This document shows, in pieces, positions 42,992-51,978 of a DNA stretch of 64,000 nucleotides. A program made the translations under genes and the position numbers. Source of the stretch: JADHMP01 sp016779985 (GTDB lineage Bacteria > Bacteroidota > Bacteroidia > Flavobacteriales > Flavobacteriaceae). The notes below the pieces were generated by a model. The model saw only the letters and a list, made by a program, of their open reading frames with translations, was not told where the DNA came from and did no database searches. Each line of letters begins with the position of its first letter. Within the stretch, counting starts at the first letter, position 1. Location: NCBI GenBank assembly GCA_016779985.1, contig JADHMP010000008.1:33352-97351 (forward strand), read 5' to 3'.

Positions 42992-44269
42992 ATGGAAACT
43001 ATCTTACATCAACAATCGTTTATTTCTCTTGAGAAAGAATTTGGAGCACATGACTATCATCCTATTCCTGTCGTATTAGAAAGGGGAGAGGGTGTCTTTC
43101 TGTGGGATGTAGATGGAAAACGATATTATGATTTCCTTTCGGCCTATTCTGCTGTTAATCAAGGACATTGTCATCCTAAAATTGTTAGTGCAATGCAGCA
43201 ACAGGCTGAAAAACTGACACTCACTTCTCGTGCCTTTCACAATGATAAACTAGGGAATTATATGCAATTTGTGACTTCCTATTTTGGTTTTGAGCGGCTT
43301 TTACCCTCAAACACAGGGGCAGAAGGAGTTGAAGCAGCCATAAAAATTACAAGAAAATGGGGCTATACCATCAAAGGAATTCCAGCTAATAAAGCCGAAA
43401 TTGTGGTTTGTCATCAAAATTTTCATGGGAGAACTTCTACTATTGTTTCCTTCTCCTCAGACCCACAAGCACGTGAAAACTTTGGCCCTGCATCTCCAGG
43501 GTTTATATCAATTCCCTATGATGATTTAGCTGCTTTAGAAAACATATTTAAAGAACGGCCTCATATTGCAGGTTTCCTAGTAGAACCTATCCAAGGTGAA
43601 GCAGGTGTCTATACCCCAAGTGATGAATACATTAAAAAAGCACGTGAACTATGTACGGAGTATAACGTACTTTTTGTAATTGATGAAATTCAAACGGGCA
43701 TTGGAAGAACAGGTTCTCTATTAGCAGTTTGCGGCAATTGTAGCTGTGAAAATCATTGTGAGAAACAAAAAGAGACCTACACTCAACCTGACATACTCAT
43801 TTTAGGAAAAGCACTCAGCGGCGGAGCCTATCCTATCTCTGCTGTTTTGACAAGTAGTGAAATTATGGATGTGATTCAGCCAGGACAACACGGTAGTACC
43901 TTTGGCGGAAATCCAATGGCCTGCACCATTGCAATGACTGCTTTAGATGTTATTAAAGAGGAAAGACTTACGCAAAATGCTAGGATATTAGGCAATCATT
44001 TCAGAAATGCGATGAATTCTTATATTGAGAAAAGTAAGGTAGTGCTGAAAGTGAGAGGTAAGGGTTTGCTCAATGCGATTGTTATTAACGATAGCGATAC
44101 GGGAGACTTAGCTTGGAATATATGTTTGAAACTAAAAGATAACGGATTGCTAGCAAAACCCACTCATGGTGACATTATTAGGTTTGCACCACCACTAGTA
44201 ATGACCATTGATCAACTACAAGAATGCATTGCAATTATAGTGCAAACCTTAGGTGAATTCGAACCATAA
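42992..44269 (+). CDS. rocD: Ornithine aminotransferase
   Basis: PLP enzyme converting ornithine and 2-oxoglutarate to glutamate semialdehyde and glutamate. 425 aa from ATG 42992; an in-frame GTG at 42986 is the alternative. Family blocks: YDFLSAYSAVNQGHCHPKI, NTGAEGVEAAIKITRKW, FLVEPIQGEAGVYTP, FVIDEIQTGIGRTG and the PLP-Lys in ILGKALSGGAYP. Odd: residues 247-256 hold a Cys cluster, CGNCSCENHC, between the DEIQTG motif and the PLP lysine, an insert of about 15 residues relative to typical enzymes. The downstream cysteine desulfurase is 13 bases away. Confidence 0.93.
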   Translation: METILHQQSFISLEKEFGAHDYHPIPVVLERGEGVFLWDVDGKRYYDFLSAYSAVNQGHCHPKIVSAMQQQAEKLTLTSRAFHNDKLGNYMQFVTSYFGFERLLPSNTGAEGVEAAIKITRKWGYTIKGIPANKAEIVVCHQNFHGRTSTIVSFSSDPQARENFGPASPGFISIPYDDLAALENIFKERPHIAGFLVEPIQGEAGVYTPSDEYIKKARELCTEYNVLFVIDEIQTGIGRTGSLLAVCGNCSCENHCEKQKETYTQPDILILGKALSGGAYPISAVLTSSEIMDVIQPGQHGSTFGGNPMACTIAMTALDVIKEERLTQNARILGNHFRNAMNSYIEKSKVVLKVRGKGLLNAIVINDSDTGDLAWNICLKLKDNGLLAKPTHGDIIRFAPPLVMTIDQLQECIAIIVQTLGEFEP

Positions 44270-44282
44270 AAGGCCTGATTGA

Positions 44283-45449
44283 ATGAGAGTATATTTTGAC
44301 AATGCAGCCACCACGGCTCTTCGTTCTGAAGTTGTTGAAGTAATTTCAACCAATCTAAAAGAAACTTTTGGAAATCCCTCCTCTATTCACGGTTATGGTA
44401 GAAAAGCAAAGACCTCTATTGAATCTGCGAGAAAAAGTATAGCCAAGCAATTTAATGCGGCTGCGTCTGAAATCATTTTCACCTCAGGTGGAACCGAATC
44501 AGATAACATGATATTCTATTGTGCAGTTAATGATTTAGGTGTTCAAAGAATCATCACTTCTAAAATTGAACATCATGCTGTTCTCCATGCTGCTGAGAAG
44601 ATCGCAAAAAAGGGAATTTCTTTAGAATATGTTGCACTAGATGAAGAGGGGAGTGTAGATGTTAATCATTTGGAAATACTTCTTTCTAACAACAATCAAA
44701 CAACCTTGGTTAGTTTGATGCACATCAATAATGAAATTGGTAATGTTCTTGATTTAGAAGCTGTAGGTACACTTTGCAAAAAATATGGGGCCTACTTTCA
44801 CAGCGATGCTGTGCAGGGTGTGGGTCATTTTCATTTGGATTTTAGTGCATTGCCAATAGATTTTCTTTCTGCCTCTGCTCATAAATTTCATGGGCCAAAG
44901 GGCATTGGGTTTCTTTATGTTAGCAAAGCCCTTCGTTTACAATCAATGATAAAAGGAGGAGGGCAAGAAAGGGGATTGCGGGCTGGAACAGAAGCAGTTC
45001 ACAATATTGTTGGTATGGCCACCGCTCTAGAATTAGCCTATCAAAACTATGATAGTGAATATCAACATATTTTAGAAATTAAAAAATATTTTTTAGACCA
45101 AATCCATGCCGTTTTTCCTGAGGCTATTTGTAATGGATTGTCTGGAGATTTAGCAAGGAGTACTTATACCCTTGTGAATATTTCACTTCCCATTGATCAA
45201 GAAAAAGCAACAATCTTAGATTTTCATTTAGATTTAAACGGTATCGCATGTTCCAAGGGGAGTGCATGTCAATCTGGAAGTAGTCAAGGTTCTCATGTAA
45301 TTAATGCTCTTCAAAGAAAAGATCAGTACAGTGATTGGCCCACCCTTCGATTTTCATTTTCTTGTTTTAATTCAAAAAGTGAAATTGATCATTTGACAAC
45401 AGTTCTTCGTCAATTTGCTACCCAAGAAAAACCCTTAGCTAATTCTTAA
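44283..45449 (+). CDS. Cysteine desulfurase (NifS/IscS-like)
   Basis: PLP enzyme releasing sulfur from cysteine for iron-sulfur or thiolation pathways; 388 aa. N-terminal MRVYFDNAATTALRSEVVE, substrate and cofactor blocks IFTSGGTESDNM and MHINNEIGNVLD, PLP-Lys in LSASAHKFHGPKGIGF, and catalytic Cys loop ACSKGSACQSGSSQGSHV. The short loop between PLP lysine and active-site Cys fits class I (IscS/NifS) rather than SufS. No isc genes are adjacent; it follows rocD closely, which may be co-transcription only. Ends 11 bases inside the convergent M23 peptidase gene. Confidence 0.93.
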   Translation: MRVYFDNAATTALRSEVVEVISTNLKETFGNPSSIHGYGRKAKTSIESARKSIAKQFNAAASEIIFTSGGTESDNMIFYCAVNDLGVQRIITSKIEHHAVLHAAEKIAKKGISLEYVALDEEGSVDVNHLEILLSNNNQTTLVSLMHINNEIGNVLDLEAVGTLCKKYGAYFHSDAVQGVGHFHLDFSALPIDFLSASAHKFHGPKGIGFLYVSKALRLQSMIKGGGQERGLRAGTEAVHNIVGMATALELAYQNYDSEYQHILEIKKYFLDQIHAVFPEAICNGLSGDLARSTYTLVNISLPIDQEKATILDFHLDLNGIACSKGSACQSGSSQGSHVINALQRKDQYSDWPTLRFSFSCFNSKSEIDHLTTVLRQFATQEKPLANS

Positions 45450-47124
45450 ATACTTCGGTTTTAAACTCTGTTTTATTTCCCATCCTGTCTTCAACAGTCA
45501 ATTCAATATTAAATTGATTACTCTCAAATTTGAGGTCAGAGATATCATAAGAGAGCGTTTTTGTTTTGGGTTCATATTCCAATAAAATCCATTGCTTATT
45601 AATATAACCCTCATAATTTTTAATGCCAGAAAATTCATCATCTATTCTAAAGGTTAAATATTTAAAGTTTTTAATGGATTGCCTATTCTTAAAGTTTTTG
45701 GATTGGACACTTGGCGCAATACTGTCTCGCACCAAGGTATATGTTCCCAATGCCTTTATTGAAGTTGTGAAATGATCCTTTTCATTTTTAGTAGGAATAA
45801 AAATAGGTTTACCATCAGCAATCTTCGCAAAGGTGATTTGTTCTCTTTCCACAGCACTCAACCCAGTTTTAGTAAAGTTAATTTTAATCGGTTTTTGACT
45901 CTTAATCCAACTTTCTTCAATCTGAAGCGTATCAGCTGAAACAGTAAAAACTAAATCTTTAGAATCAAAAAAAGCCTCTTTTGGAATATAAACTTCTTTG
46001 CCCTTAAATTCAAACAGATAGTCTTTATCTGTTTCAATACGTTTTGCATTTTCATTACTTTTTTGGGAAGGGATTTGAAAAGAATCATCTCCTAAAAAAT
46101 AGAGATCTAACTGAGTCAAATTATCATGAAAATCACGTAAAAGAATACTGAGTAAATAAGATTTACCAGGTAAAATATCCAAATAGCCATCAGCCAATGG
46201 ATCGTTTATCATCGACATTTTATTTTTGGGATGGACCATTAGATGTTCAATTTTTTTACGTTCTTTTTTTAATGCTTTCTGGTCTAATAGAAGGCTTATG
46301 TATTTTGAGTCAGCAAAAGAAAAAGTATCCATTTTACGTTCATATTTTTTGATCCCATTCAGTAAAAGAGAAATAGAATAGACACCATTTTTATTATAGC
46401 TTAAGTCTTGTCGATCAAAAATATTTAATCCTACACTAATTTTACCAGAAACCCTAAGAAGTGCGGTGGAGTATAAACTGTCATTTTCTTTAAAGAAAGA
46501 ATATTGTTTTTTTATAGGATTTCCATCAATATGATGATATAGAAAAAGTTCTCTTAACTGTGGGCGTTGATGATCTTCAATTGCTAAAGAAAAGTGTAGA
46601 GGATTAATTGGTTTTTGAGAAAGACTTTCTCTGATTTCAAAGTGTAAATGTGGACCCAAACTACCTCCTGTATTTCCTGAAAATCCAATAAGCTCTCCTG
46701 CAGAAACTTTTAATTCTTCTTTTTTTGGAAAAACTTGAAGAGTGTATGTTTGTTTTTCATACTGTTTCGATTTAATATACTTTTCAATCTGTGGGGCAAA
46801 TTTTTTCAGATGAGCATAAACAGTAGTTTTTCCATTGTTATGCTTGATGTATAAGGCTTTTCCATATCCCGAGGTGCTAACGACAATTCGATCTACTTCA
46901 CCCTCCCAACTAGCATAAACGGGCACCCCTTGTGTTCCTTTTGTTTTGATATCTAACCCTGCATGCATATGACTTCCTCGAAGTTCACCAAAATTTCCAG
47001 AGAGGAGAAGGGGAATTTTTAAAGGCGGAATGAGTTTTTCACCACTGGACTGAGACCATTGTATATTGAAAGAAATAAAAAACAAAAAGGTTGCTCTGAA
47101 AAAAAAAATAGACGTTGCTTTCAA
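45439..47124 (-). CDS. Exported M23-family metallopeptidase
   Basis: A 561-aa envelope protein with an N-terminal signal (about 6-23, FFRATFLFFISFNIQWSQS) and an LytM/M23 zinc endopeptidase domain near the N terminus (about 40-190): first zinc ligands in SHMHAGLDIKTKG (HxxxD), last in GGSLGPHLHFEIRE (HxH). The long C-terminal part (about 200-561) is beta-rich and of unknown fold. M23 enzymes cut peptidoglycan cross-links or act as activators; both ligand pairs are intact, so activity is expected. Divergent from the zapB-like/zapA operon, which fits a cell-division or envelope theme. Confidence 0.9.
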   Translation of the reverse strand: MKATSIFFFRATFLFFISFNIQWSQSSGEKLIPPLKIPLLLSGNFGELRGSHMHAGLDIKTKGTQGVPVYASWEGEVDRIVVSTSGYGKALYIKHNNGKTTVYAHLKKFAPQIEKYIKSKQYEKQTYTLQVFPKKEELKVSAGELIGFSGNTGGSLGPHLHFEIRESLSQKPINPLHFSLAIEDHQRPQLRELFLYHHIDGNPIKKQYSFFKENDSLYSTALLRVSGKISVGLNIFDRQDLSYNKNGVYSISLLLNGIKKYERKMDTFSFADSKYISLLLDQKALKKERKKIEHLMVHPKNKMSMINDPLADGYLDILPGKSYLLSILLRDFHDNLTQLDLYFLGDDSFQIPSQKSNENAKRIETDKDYLFEFKGKEVYIPKEAFFDSKDLVFTVSADTLQIEESWIKSQKPIKINFTKTGLSAVEREQITFAKIADGKPIFIPTKNEKDHFTTSIKALGTYTLVRDSIAPSVQSKNFKNRQSIKNFKYLTFRIDDEFSGIKNYEGYINKQWILLEYEPKTKTLSYDISDLKFESNQFNIELTVEDRMGNKTEFKTEVFKN

Positions 47125-47314
47125 TTAAATAGACACTTTGTCACAATATAAAAAATTTATATAAGGTAACATTTTATATAGCCTTAGTTTAATAAGAAGG
47201 AAGAAATACAGCCGTTATTTAGTTGTGTTAAATTTTTAAAAAAATATGGGTATTCACAACTTTTAAAAGAGGGATTGTGTAAGTTTGTTGTAAGTAAAAT
47301 TGCGACCAATTTCT

Positions 47315-47614
47315 ATGGATGCAAAGCGAAATATGACAGAAGTTTTAGAGCAAAAAATAATTGCATTGCTCAACAAATTAAAAGAACAACATTTGACTAT
47401 TTCGCAGCTTGAAATCCATAACGCGGAGCTAAAAAAAGAACAAGAAATTAGTTCAGCTCAAATAACAACGCTTAAAGAGGAAAATAAATCCTTGACAATT
47501 GCGAACAATTTACTAGGCAGTAATGAAGGAAAAAGCATTACTAAAAATAAATTAAATCGTTTAATTAAAGAAGTTGATGCTTGTATAGATCAACTCTCTG
47601 AAATAGTAGAATAA
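47315..47614 (+). CDS. Small coiled-coil protein upstream of zapA (ZapB-like)
   Basis: A 99-aa, nearly all-helical, charged protein with heptad-like leucine/isoleucine spacing (VLEQKIIALLNKLKEQHLTISQLEIHNAELKKEQEISS and LKEENKSLTIANNLL), a coiled coil in size and character like ZapB. ATG 47315 is chosen; TTG 47300 overlaps a near-consensus -7 box (TAAAATTG, 47295-47302) and ATG 47333 is the alternative. It shares one base with the zapA start (TAATG). Position and form suggest that it works with ZapA at the division ring, an inference from context. Confidence 0.72.
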   Translation: MDAKRNMTEVLEQKIIALLNKLKEQHLTISQLEIHNAELKKEQEISSAQITTLKEENKSLTIANNLLGSNEGKSITKNKLNRLIKEVDACIDQLSEIVE

Positions 47615-47916
47615 TGCACAATGAGCTTAAAATAAAATTAACAATTGCAAATCGGGTATATCCGCTAACTATAAAAGAGCATCAAGAGGCTTCTTTGCGG
47701 AACTCTGCTAAGAAAATTCAAGCTACAATAAAGAAACTTGAAGAAAGCTATGCAGTACAAGATAAGCAAGATGTTTTAGCCATGTGTGCCCTTCAATATG
47801 CAGCACAAATTGAACAACAAAGCCATGCTGATTTGAATGCCTCTCAAAAGGAGGAACAGAATGACAAGATAGCATCAATGATAGCATTGATAGACGTTCA
47901 TATGGCTGCCTATTAA
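47614..47916 (+). CDS. zapA: Cell division protein ZapA
   Basis: A 100-aa protein that bundles FtsZ filaments. N-terminal beta domain ELKIKLTIANRVYPLTIKEHQEASLRNSAKKI is typical of ZapA, followed by a long helix (AMCALQYAAQIEQQ) that forms the coiled-coil dimer. Coupled to the upstream coiled-coil gene by TAATG. It is followed by a structured RNA region and then rny; zapA beside a 6S-type RNA gene is a known bacterial neighbourhood. Confidence 0.9.
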   Translation: MHNELKIKLTIANRVYPLTIKEHQEASLRNSAKKIQATIKKLEESYAVQDKQDVLAMCALQYAAQIEQQSHADLNASQKEEQNDKIASMIALIDVHMAAY

Positions 47917-47941
47917 AGTTCTTTTTTATAATAATACATAC

Positions 47942-48103
47942 TGCCTGTATTAGTTTTTTTGATAAACTCAACGAGTTATTAATTAAGAGTGGTGAGTTTC
48001 AATTGTAAAAGCAAGCTGTCTTGAACAGATCCTTGATCAGTTGTGTAGCCACAAACCTGATTTTTAGGAGTTTATACAAAAACGTGCTAGTACAGGCATT
48101 TTT
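47942..48103 (+). ncRNA. ssrS: 6S-like regulatory RNA
   Basis: A gene-free 198-base gap holds nested long-range stems. The outer one is TGCCTGTA (47942-47949) with TACAGGCA (48091-48098), then ATAAACTC (47962-47969) with GAGTTTAT (48068-48075). An inner hairpin ATCAG-TTGTG-TAGC-CACAA-(AC)-CTGAT spans 48036-48061, and a T run follows at 48099-48103. A terminal stem closing a long, interrupted rod of about 160 bases with a less paired middle is the form of 6S RNA, which traps sigma-holoenzyme. Location directly after zapA supports this. Exact ends and identity are inferred; no conserved 6S bubble sequence was checked. Confidence 0.72.
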
Positions 48104-48114
48104 AAATTAAAAAA

Positions 48115-49677
48115 ATGGTAAATACACTATCAATAATATTTACACTTATAGGACTGGTTCTTGGAGTTGGTCTTGGCTTTATCTTAAGAAAGAAAAAATC
48201 AAAAGGGTTGATTGAAAAAGCAATGCAAGAGGCAAATCAAATCAGAAATAAAGCCAAATCTGATGCTGAAAGCATGAAAAAAGAAAAGATCCTTCAAGCT
48301 AAAGAACGGTTTATTGAATTAAAATCGGAACACGAAAAGGTGATTTTAGATCGAGAAAAGAAAGTTGTTTCTGTTGAAAATAGATTGCGTGAAAAAGAAA
48401 ATGCGGTCAATAATGAAATGAGGAAAGCCAACGAACAAAGTCGAAAATTTGAACAAAAGAATAAGACATTAGACCAAAAAATAGAAACTTTTAAAAGAAA
48501 GGCAGAGGCCCTTGAAGCAGAACACCAAATTCAGACAGAGCGCTTGGAAACCATATCCAATCTTTCTGCCGAAGAAGCTAAGGAGGCCTTGATAGATTCT
48601 TTAAAAGAAAAAGCAAAAGCAGAAGCAATGGGTTTTGTTCAAAATAGTCTTGAAGAAGCAAAACTCACTGTACAGCAGGAAGCTCAAAAAATAATCATAA
48701 ATACCATTCAGCGCATAGGGACAGAAGAAGCCATTGAAAATTGCGTTTCCGTTTTCAATTTAGAGTCCGATGATGTAAAAGGAAGAATTATTGGTAGAGA
48801 GGGTAGAAATATTCGAGCTTTAGAAGCGGAAACGGGCGTTGAAGTAATTGTGGATGATACCCCTGAGGTAATTATTTTATCATGCTTTGATCCAGTTAGA
48901 AGAGAAATTGCAAGGCTTGCTCTCCACCGTTTGGTTAGTGATGGACGTATTCATCCTGCCCGTATTGAAGAAGTAGTGAAAAAAACTCAGAAGCAGATTA
49001 ATAATGAGATTATTGAAGTGGGTAAAAGAACTATTATTGATCTTGGCATACATGGATTACATCCAGAATTAGTAAAGGTTGTGGGAAGAATGAAATACAG
49101 GTCTTCTTATGGGCAAAACCTCCTACAGCATTCTAGAGAAGTGGCCAAACTGTGTGGCGTGATGGCTTCAGAATTAGGGCTCAACGCAAAGCTAGCAAAA
49201 CGAGCTGGTCTACTCCACGACATAGGAAAAGTGCCTGAAGAAGAGACAGAAACACCTCATGCTCTTTTAGGTATGGAATGGGCTGAAAAATATGGAGAAA
49301 AAGCTGAGGTATGTAATGCCATTGGAGCCCATCATGATGAAATTGAAATGACCTCTTTGTTGTCACCTATTATTCAAGTTTGTGATGCAATATCTGGGGC
49401 AAGACCAGGAGCGAGAAGACAAGTGCTTGAAAGTTATGTTCAACGGCTTAAAGATCTTGAAAACATAGCCTATAATTTTGAAGGTGTTACTAAGGCGTAC
49501 GCTATCCAGGCAGGTAGAGAATTAAGAGTTTTCGTAGAAAGTGAAAAAGTTAGTGATGACCACGCTTCTAAATTATCCTTTGAAATTTCACAAAAAATAC
49601 AAACAGATATGACCTACCCTGGTCAGGTAAAGGTGACCGTCATAAGAGAAACCCGTGCAGTGAATGTGGCTAGGTAG
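48115..49677 (+). CDS. rny: Ribonuclease Y
   Basis: Membrane-anchored endoribonuclease that starts mRNA decay in bacteria lacking RNase E in this role. The protein is 520 aa: N-terminal membrane segment (residues 3-25), long charged coiled coil (about 30-200), KH domain with GRIIGREGRNIRALEAETGV (about 225-285) and an HD domain with HSREVAKLCGVMASELG and the metal-binding LLHDIGK (about 335-430). It starts 12 bases after the 6S-like RNA's T run. Converges with glpF with an 8-base overlap. Confidence 0.96.
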   Translation: MVNTLSIIFTLIGLVLGVGLGFILRKKKSKGLIEKAMQEANQIRNKAKSDAESMKKEKILQAKERFIELKSEHEKVILDREKKVVSVENRLREKENAVNNEMRKANEQSRKFEQKNKTLDQKIETFKRKAEALEAEHQIQTERLETISNLSAEEAKEALIDSLKEKAKAEAMGFVQNSLEEAKLTVQQEAQKIIINTIQRIGTEEAIENCVSVFNLESDDVKGRIIGREGRNIRALEAETGVEVIVDDTPEVIILSCFDPVRREIARLALHRLVSDGRIHPARIEEVVKKTQKQINNEIIEVGKRTIIDLGIHGLHPELVKVVGRMKYRSSYGQNLLQHSREVAKLCGVMASELGLNAKLAKRAGLLHDIGKVPEEETETPHALLGMEWAEKYGEKAEVCNAIGAHHDEIEMTSLLSPIIQVCDAISGARPGARRQVLESYVQRLKDLENIAYNFEGVTKAYAIQAGRELRVFVESEKVSDDHASKLSFEISQKIQTDMTYPGQVKVTVIRETRAVNVAR

Positions 49678-50434
49678 TTGCTTCAGGTAGATTGAGAAGC
49701 ATAAAAATTCCTGCAGCTACAGCCGCTCCTATAAATGGCCCAACAATCGGTATCCAGCTATAAGACCAGTCGGCATCTTTATTTTTCCTAGGTAACATTT
49801 GATAGACCAACCGTGGACCGAAATCACGTGCTGGATTGATGGCGTATCCTGTGGGGCCTCCAAGTGCCATACCAATAACCCAAACTAAAATCCCTACAGG
49901 AAGGGCATCTAATGCTCCTAGTCCAAAATTTGTGATATCCATCCCTTTCACTTCTATGTTTGGACTAGCAATGTTAAGTGCACCAAAGACTAACACAAAA
50001 GTGCCAACAGCTTCACTAAAAAGGTTATTCTTATAATTTCTAATCGCTGGTGCAGTACAGAAGGTTCCTCGAACTTTTTGTTCTTCATCAGTTGCTCTAT
50101 AGTGATCTCTATAAGTCAAATAAGAAAGCCAACTTCCTAACATGGCTCCACCAAGCTGAGCAATAAAATAACCAGGTACTAATGACCAAGAAAATTTACT
50201 GGCAAGGGCTAGTCCAAATGTAACAGCAGGGTTTAAATGGGCCCCACTAGACTGAGAGGAAATATAAACACCAACAAAAACAGCAAAACCCCAAGCGGCA
50301 GTAATTAAAACTAGCGCACTTTGGTTTTCTCCGTATGTTTTTTTTAGACTTACATTGGCTACTACACCAGCTCCTAATAATAATAAAATTGTTGTACCTA
50401 CAAATTCTGAAATATAGGGGTGCATTTCTAACAT
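49670..50434 (-). CDS. glpF: Glycerol uptake facilitator (MIP/aquaporin family)
   Basis: Channel protein, 254 aa, six membrane helices with both pore motifs: HLNPAVTFGLAL (first half) and YAINPARDFGPRL (second half). The Asp after the second NPA (NPARD) is the residue typical of glycerol facilitators. Last gene of the leftward GMC dehydrogenase / small subunit / glpK / glpD / glpF run, and it overlaps glpD by 7 bases. Its position strongly supports glycerol as substrate. Confidence 0.93.
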   Translation of the reverse strand: MLEMHPYISEFVGTTILLLLGAGVVANVSLKKTYGENQSALVLITAAWGFAVFVGVYISSQSSGAHLNPAVTFGLALASKFSWSLVPGYFIAQLGGAMLGSWLSYLTYRDHYRATDEEQKVRGTFCTAPAIRNYKNNLFSEAVGTFVLVFGALNIASPNIEVKGMDITNFGLGALDALPVGILVWVIGMALGGPTGYAINPARDFGPRLVYQMLPRKNKDADWSYSWIPIVGPFIGAAVAAGIFMLLNLPEATT

Positions 50435-51978
50435 AATATATAGTTTTTAGCTATTTCTTTAAATTCTTTAAGTTGTTGGGCAGACCAAGAATCAGTTTGA
50501 CCCATCGTTTTTTGCATAATTTTCACGACCCCTTGACTAATTTTTAATGCTTCATTTGCATTTAAGAAAAGGGCACGAGTTCTTCTGGCCAATACATCTT
50601 CTAAAGTAATGGCCATTTCCTTTTCTATGGCCCATACAATTTGGTTTTTGGATATAAAAAATAGTTCTGAAAGAGAAGAGTTGCCATCTGGGTCTATAGC
50701 TTTAATTTGTTCAATATCGGTGCCATAGACATGAAGTGGATCTTCCCAATTAGCATTTAAATCATAGCCATTAATTGGAATTTCAACTGTATTACATTTA
50801 CGTTCATTTAGACCTGCAGCTAGAGCAGCGGTATTGACAGCGTCTTCAGCGATTTTTCTATAGGTTGTCCACTTACCTCCTAGCACACTAACTAGACCAC
50901 TGGTGCTTACCTTAATTTTATGATGTCGTGAAACTTCTTTTGTACTTTCTTTATTTTTAGTTGCGGCAAGTGGACGTAAGCCCGCAAAAATACTTTTCAC
51001 ATCTTTGCGCGTTGGCTTTTGCGTCATATAAGAACTGGCATTGGAAAGTATAAACTCTATTTCTTCTTCAAGTGCTATCGGTTCTTCTTTAGCCTCATCT
51101 ACTGGAGTATCAGTTGTTCCTACCACCACATAATTATTCCAAGGTACGGCAAAAAGGACTCTTCCATCTGTAGTATGAGGAACCATTATTGCATGCGGAC
51201 CCTTCAAAAAGGACTTTTCTAACACCAGATGCACCCCTTGACTGGGTCGTATCATGGGTTTGCTTTCTGGAGCATCCATTTGCATTATCTCATCAGAAAA
51301 AACACCGGTTGCATTGATCACAACTTTTGATTTGATTGTGATTTCTTCACCTGTTAACTCATCTTGTGCAAGAAGGCCATTAATAATTTCACCTTCTTTG
51401 ATAAGTTGTTTTAAGGCTACATAGTTTAGCAGTGTTGCCCCTTCTTTTTCAGCCGTTAATCCTAAGCTAATCGCCATTCTTGCATCATCAAATTGACCAT
51501 CATGATAAATGACGCCTCCACGCAGTCCTTCTTTATTTACATTGGGTATCAGCTCGAGAGTTTCTTCTCGATCTAAAATAGTGGATGGGCCGAGACCTAA
51601 CCTACCGGCCATCATATCGTATACTTTTAGACCGATGCCATAAAAGGGACTACTCCACCAATCATATGATGGAATAACAAAGCTTAAATCTTGAACTAGG
51701 TGAGGAGCATTTTTTCGCATAATGCCCCTTTCTTTAAGTGCTTCAAGCACTAATGAAATATCTCCATTTTGCAAATATCTAACTCCACCGTGCACAAGTT
51801 TAGTGCTTCGAGAGGAGGTGCCTTTAGCAAAATCATATTTTTCTATAAGAAGAGTTTCATATCCTCGACTAGCAGCATCTACTGCAATCCCCAAACCAGA
51901 AGCGCCTCCTCCAACAACTACGATATCCCATGCCTCTTTTTTATTTTTAGCATAGGTAAGGTTTTTAATTCTATTCAT
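50428..51978 (-). CDS. glpD: Glycerol-3-phosphate dehydrogenase (FAD, GlpD type)
   Basis: Oxidises glycerol-3-phosphate to dihydroxyacetone phosphate and passes electrons to quinone; membrane-associated. From ATG 51978 the protein is 516 aa. FAD-binding WDIVVVGGGASGLGIAVDAA near residue 16, then KYDFAKGTSSRSTKLVHGGVRYL and TYRKIAEDAV in the C-terminal part. An ATG 33 bases upstream lies deeper in glpK and adds residues foreign to the family. Overlaps glpK by 8 bases. Works directly on the product of GlpK. Confidence 0.94.
   Translation of the reverse strand: MNRIKNLTYAKNKKEAWDIVVVGGGASGLGIAVDAASRGYETLLIEKYDFAKGTSSRSTKLVHGGVRYLQNGDISLVLEALKERGIMRKNAPHLVQDLSFVIPSYDWWSSPFYGIGLKVYDMMAGRLGLGPSTILDREETLELIPNVNKEGLRGGVIYHDGQFDDARMAISLGLTAEKEGATLLNYVALKQLIKEGEIINGLLAQDELTGEEITIKSKVVINATGVFSDEIMQMDAPESKPMIRPSQGVHLVLEKSFLKGPHAIMVPHTTDGRVLFAVPWNNYVVVGTTDTPVDEAKEEPIALEEEIEFILSNASSYMTQKPTRKDVKSIFAGLRPLAATKNKESTKEVSRHHKIKVSTSGLVSVLGGKWTTYRKIAEDAVNTAALAAGLNERKCNTVEIPINGYDLNANWEDPLHVYGTDIEQIKAIDPDGNSSLSELFFISKNQIVWAIEKEMAITLEDVLARRTRALFLNANEALKISQGVVKIMQKTMGQTDSWSAQQLKEFKEIAKNYILC

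Noticed and set aside
47135..47180. AT-rich inverted repeat TATATAA/TTATATA between the M23 peptidase and zapB-like genes
   Set aside because: Very short AT-only arms in an AT-rich spacer; likely chance.
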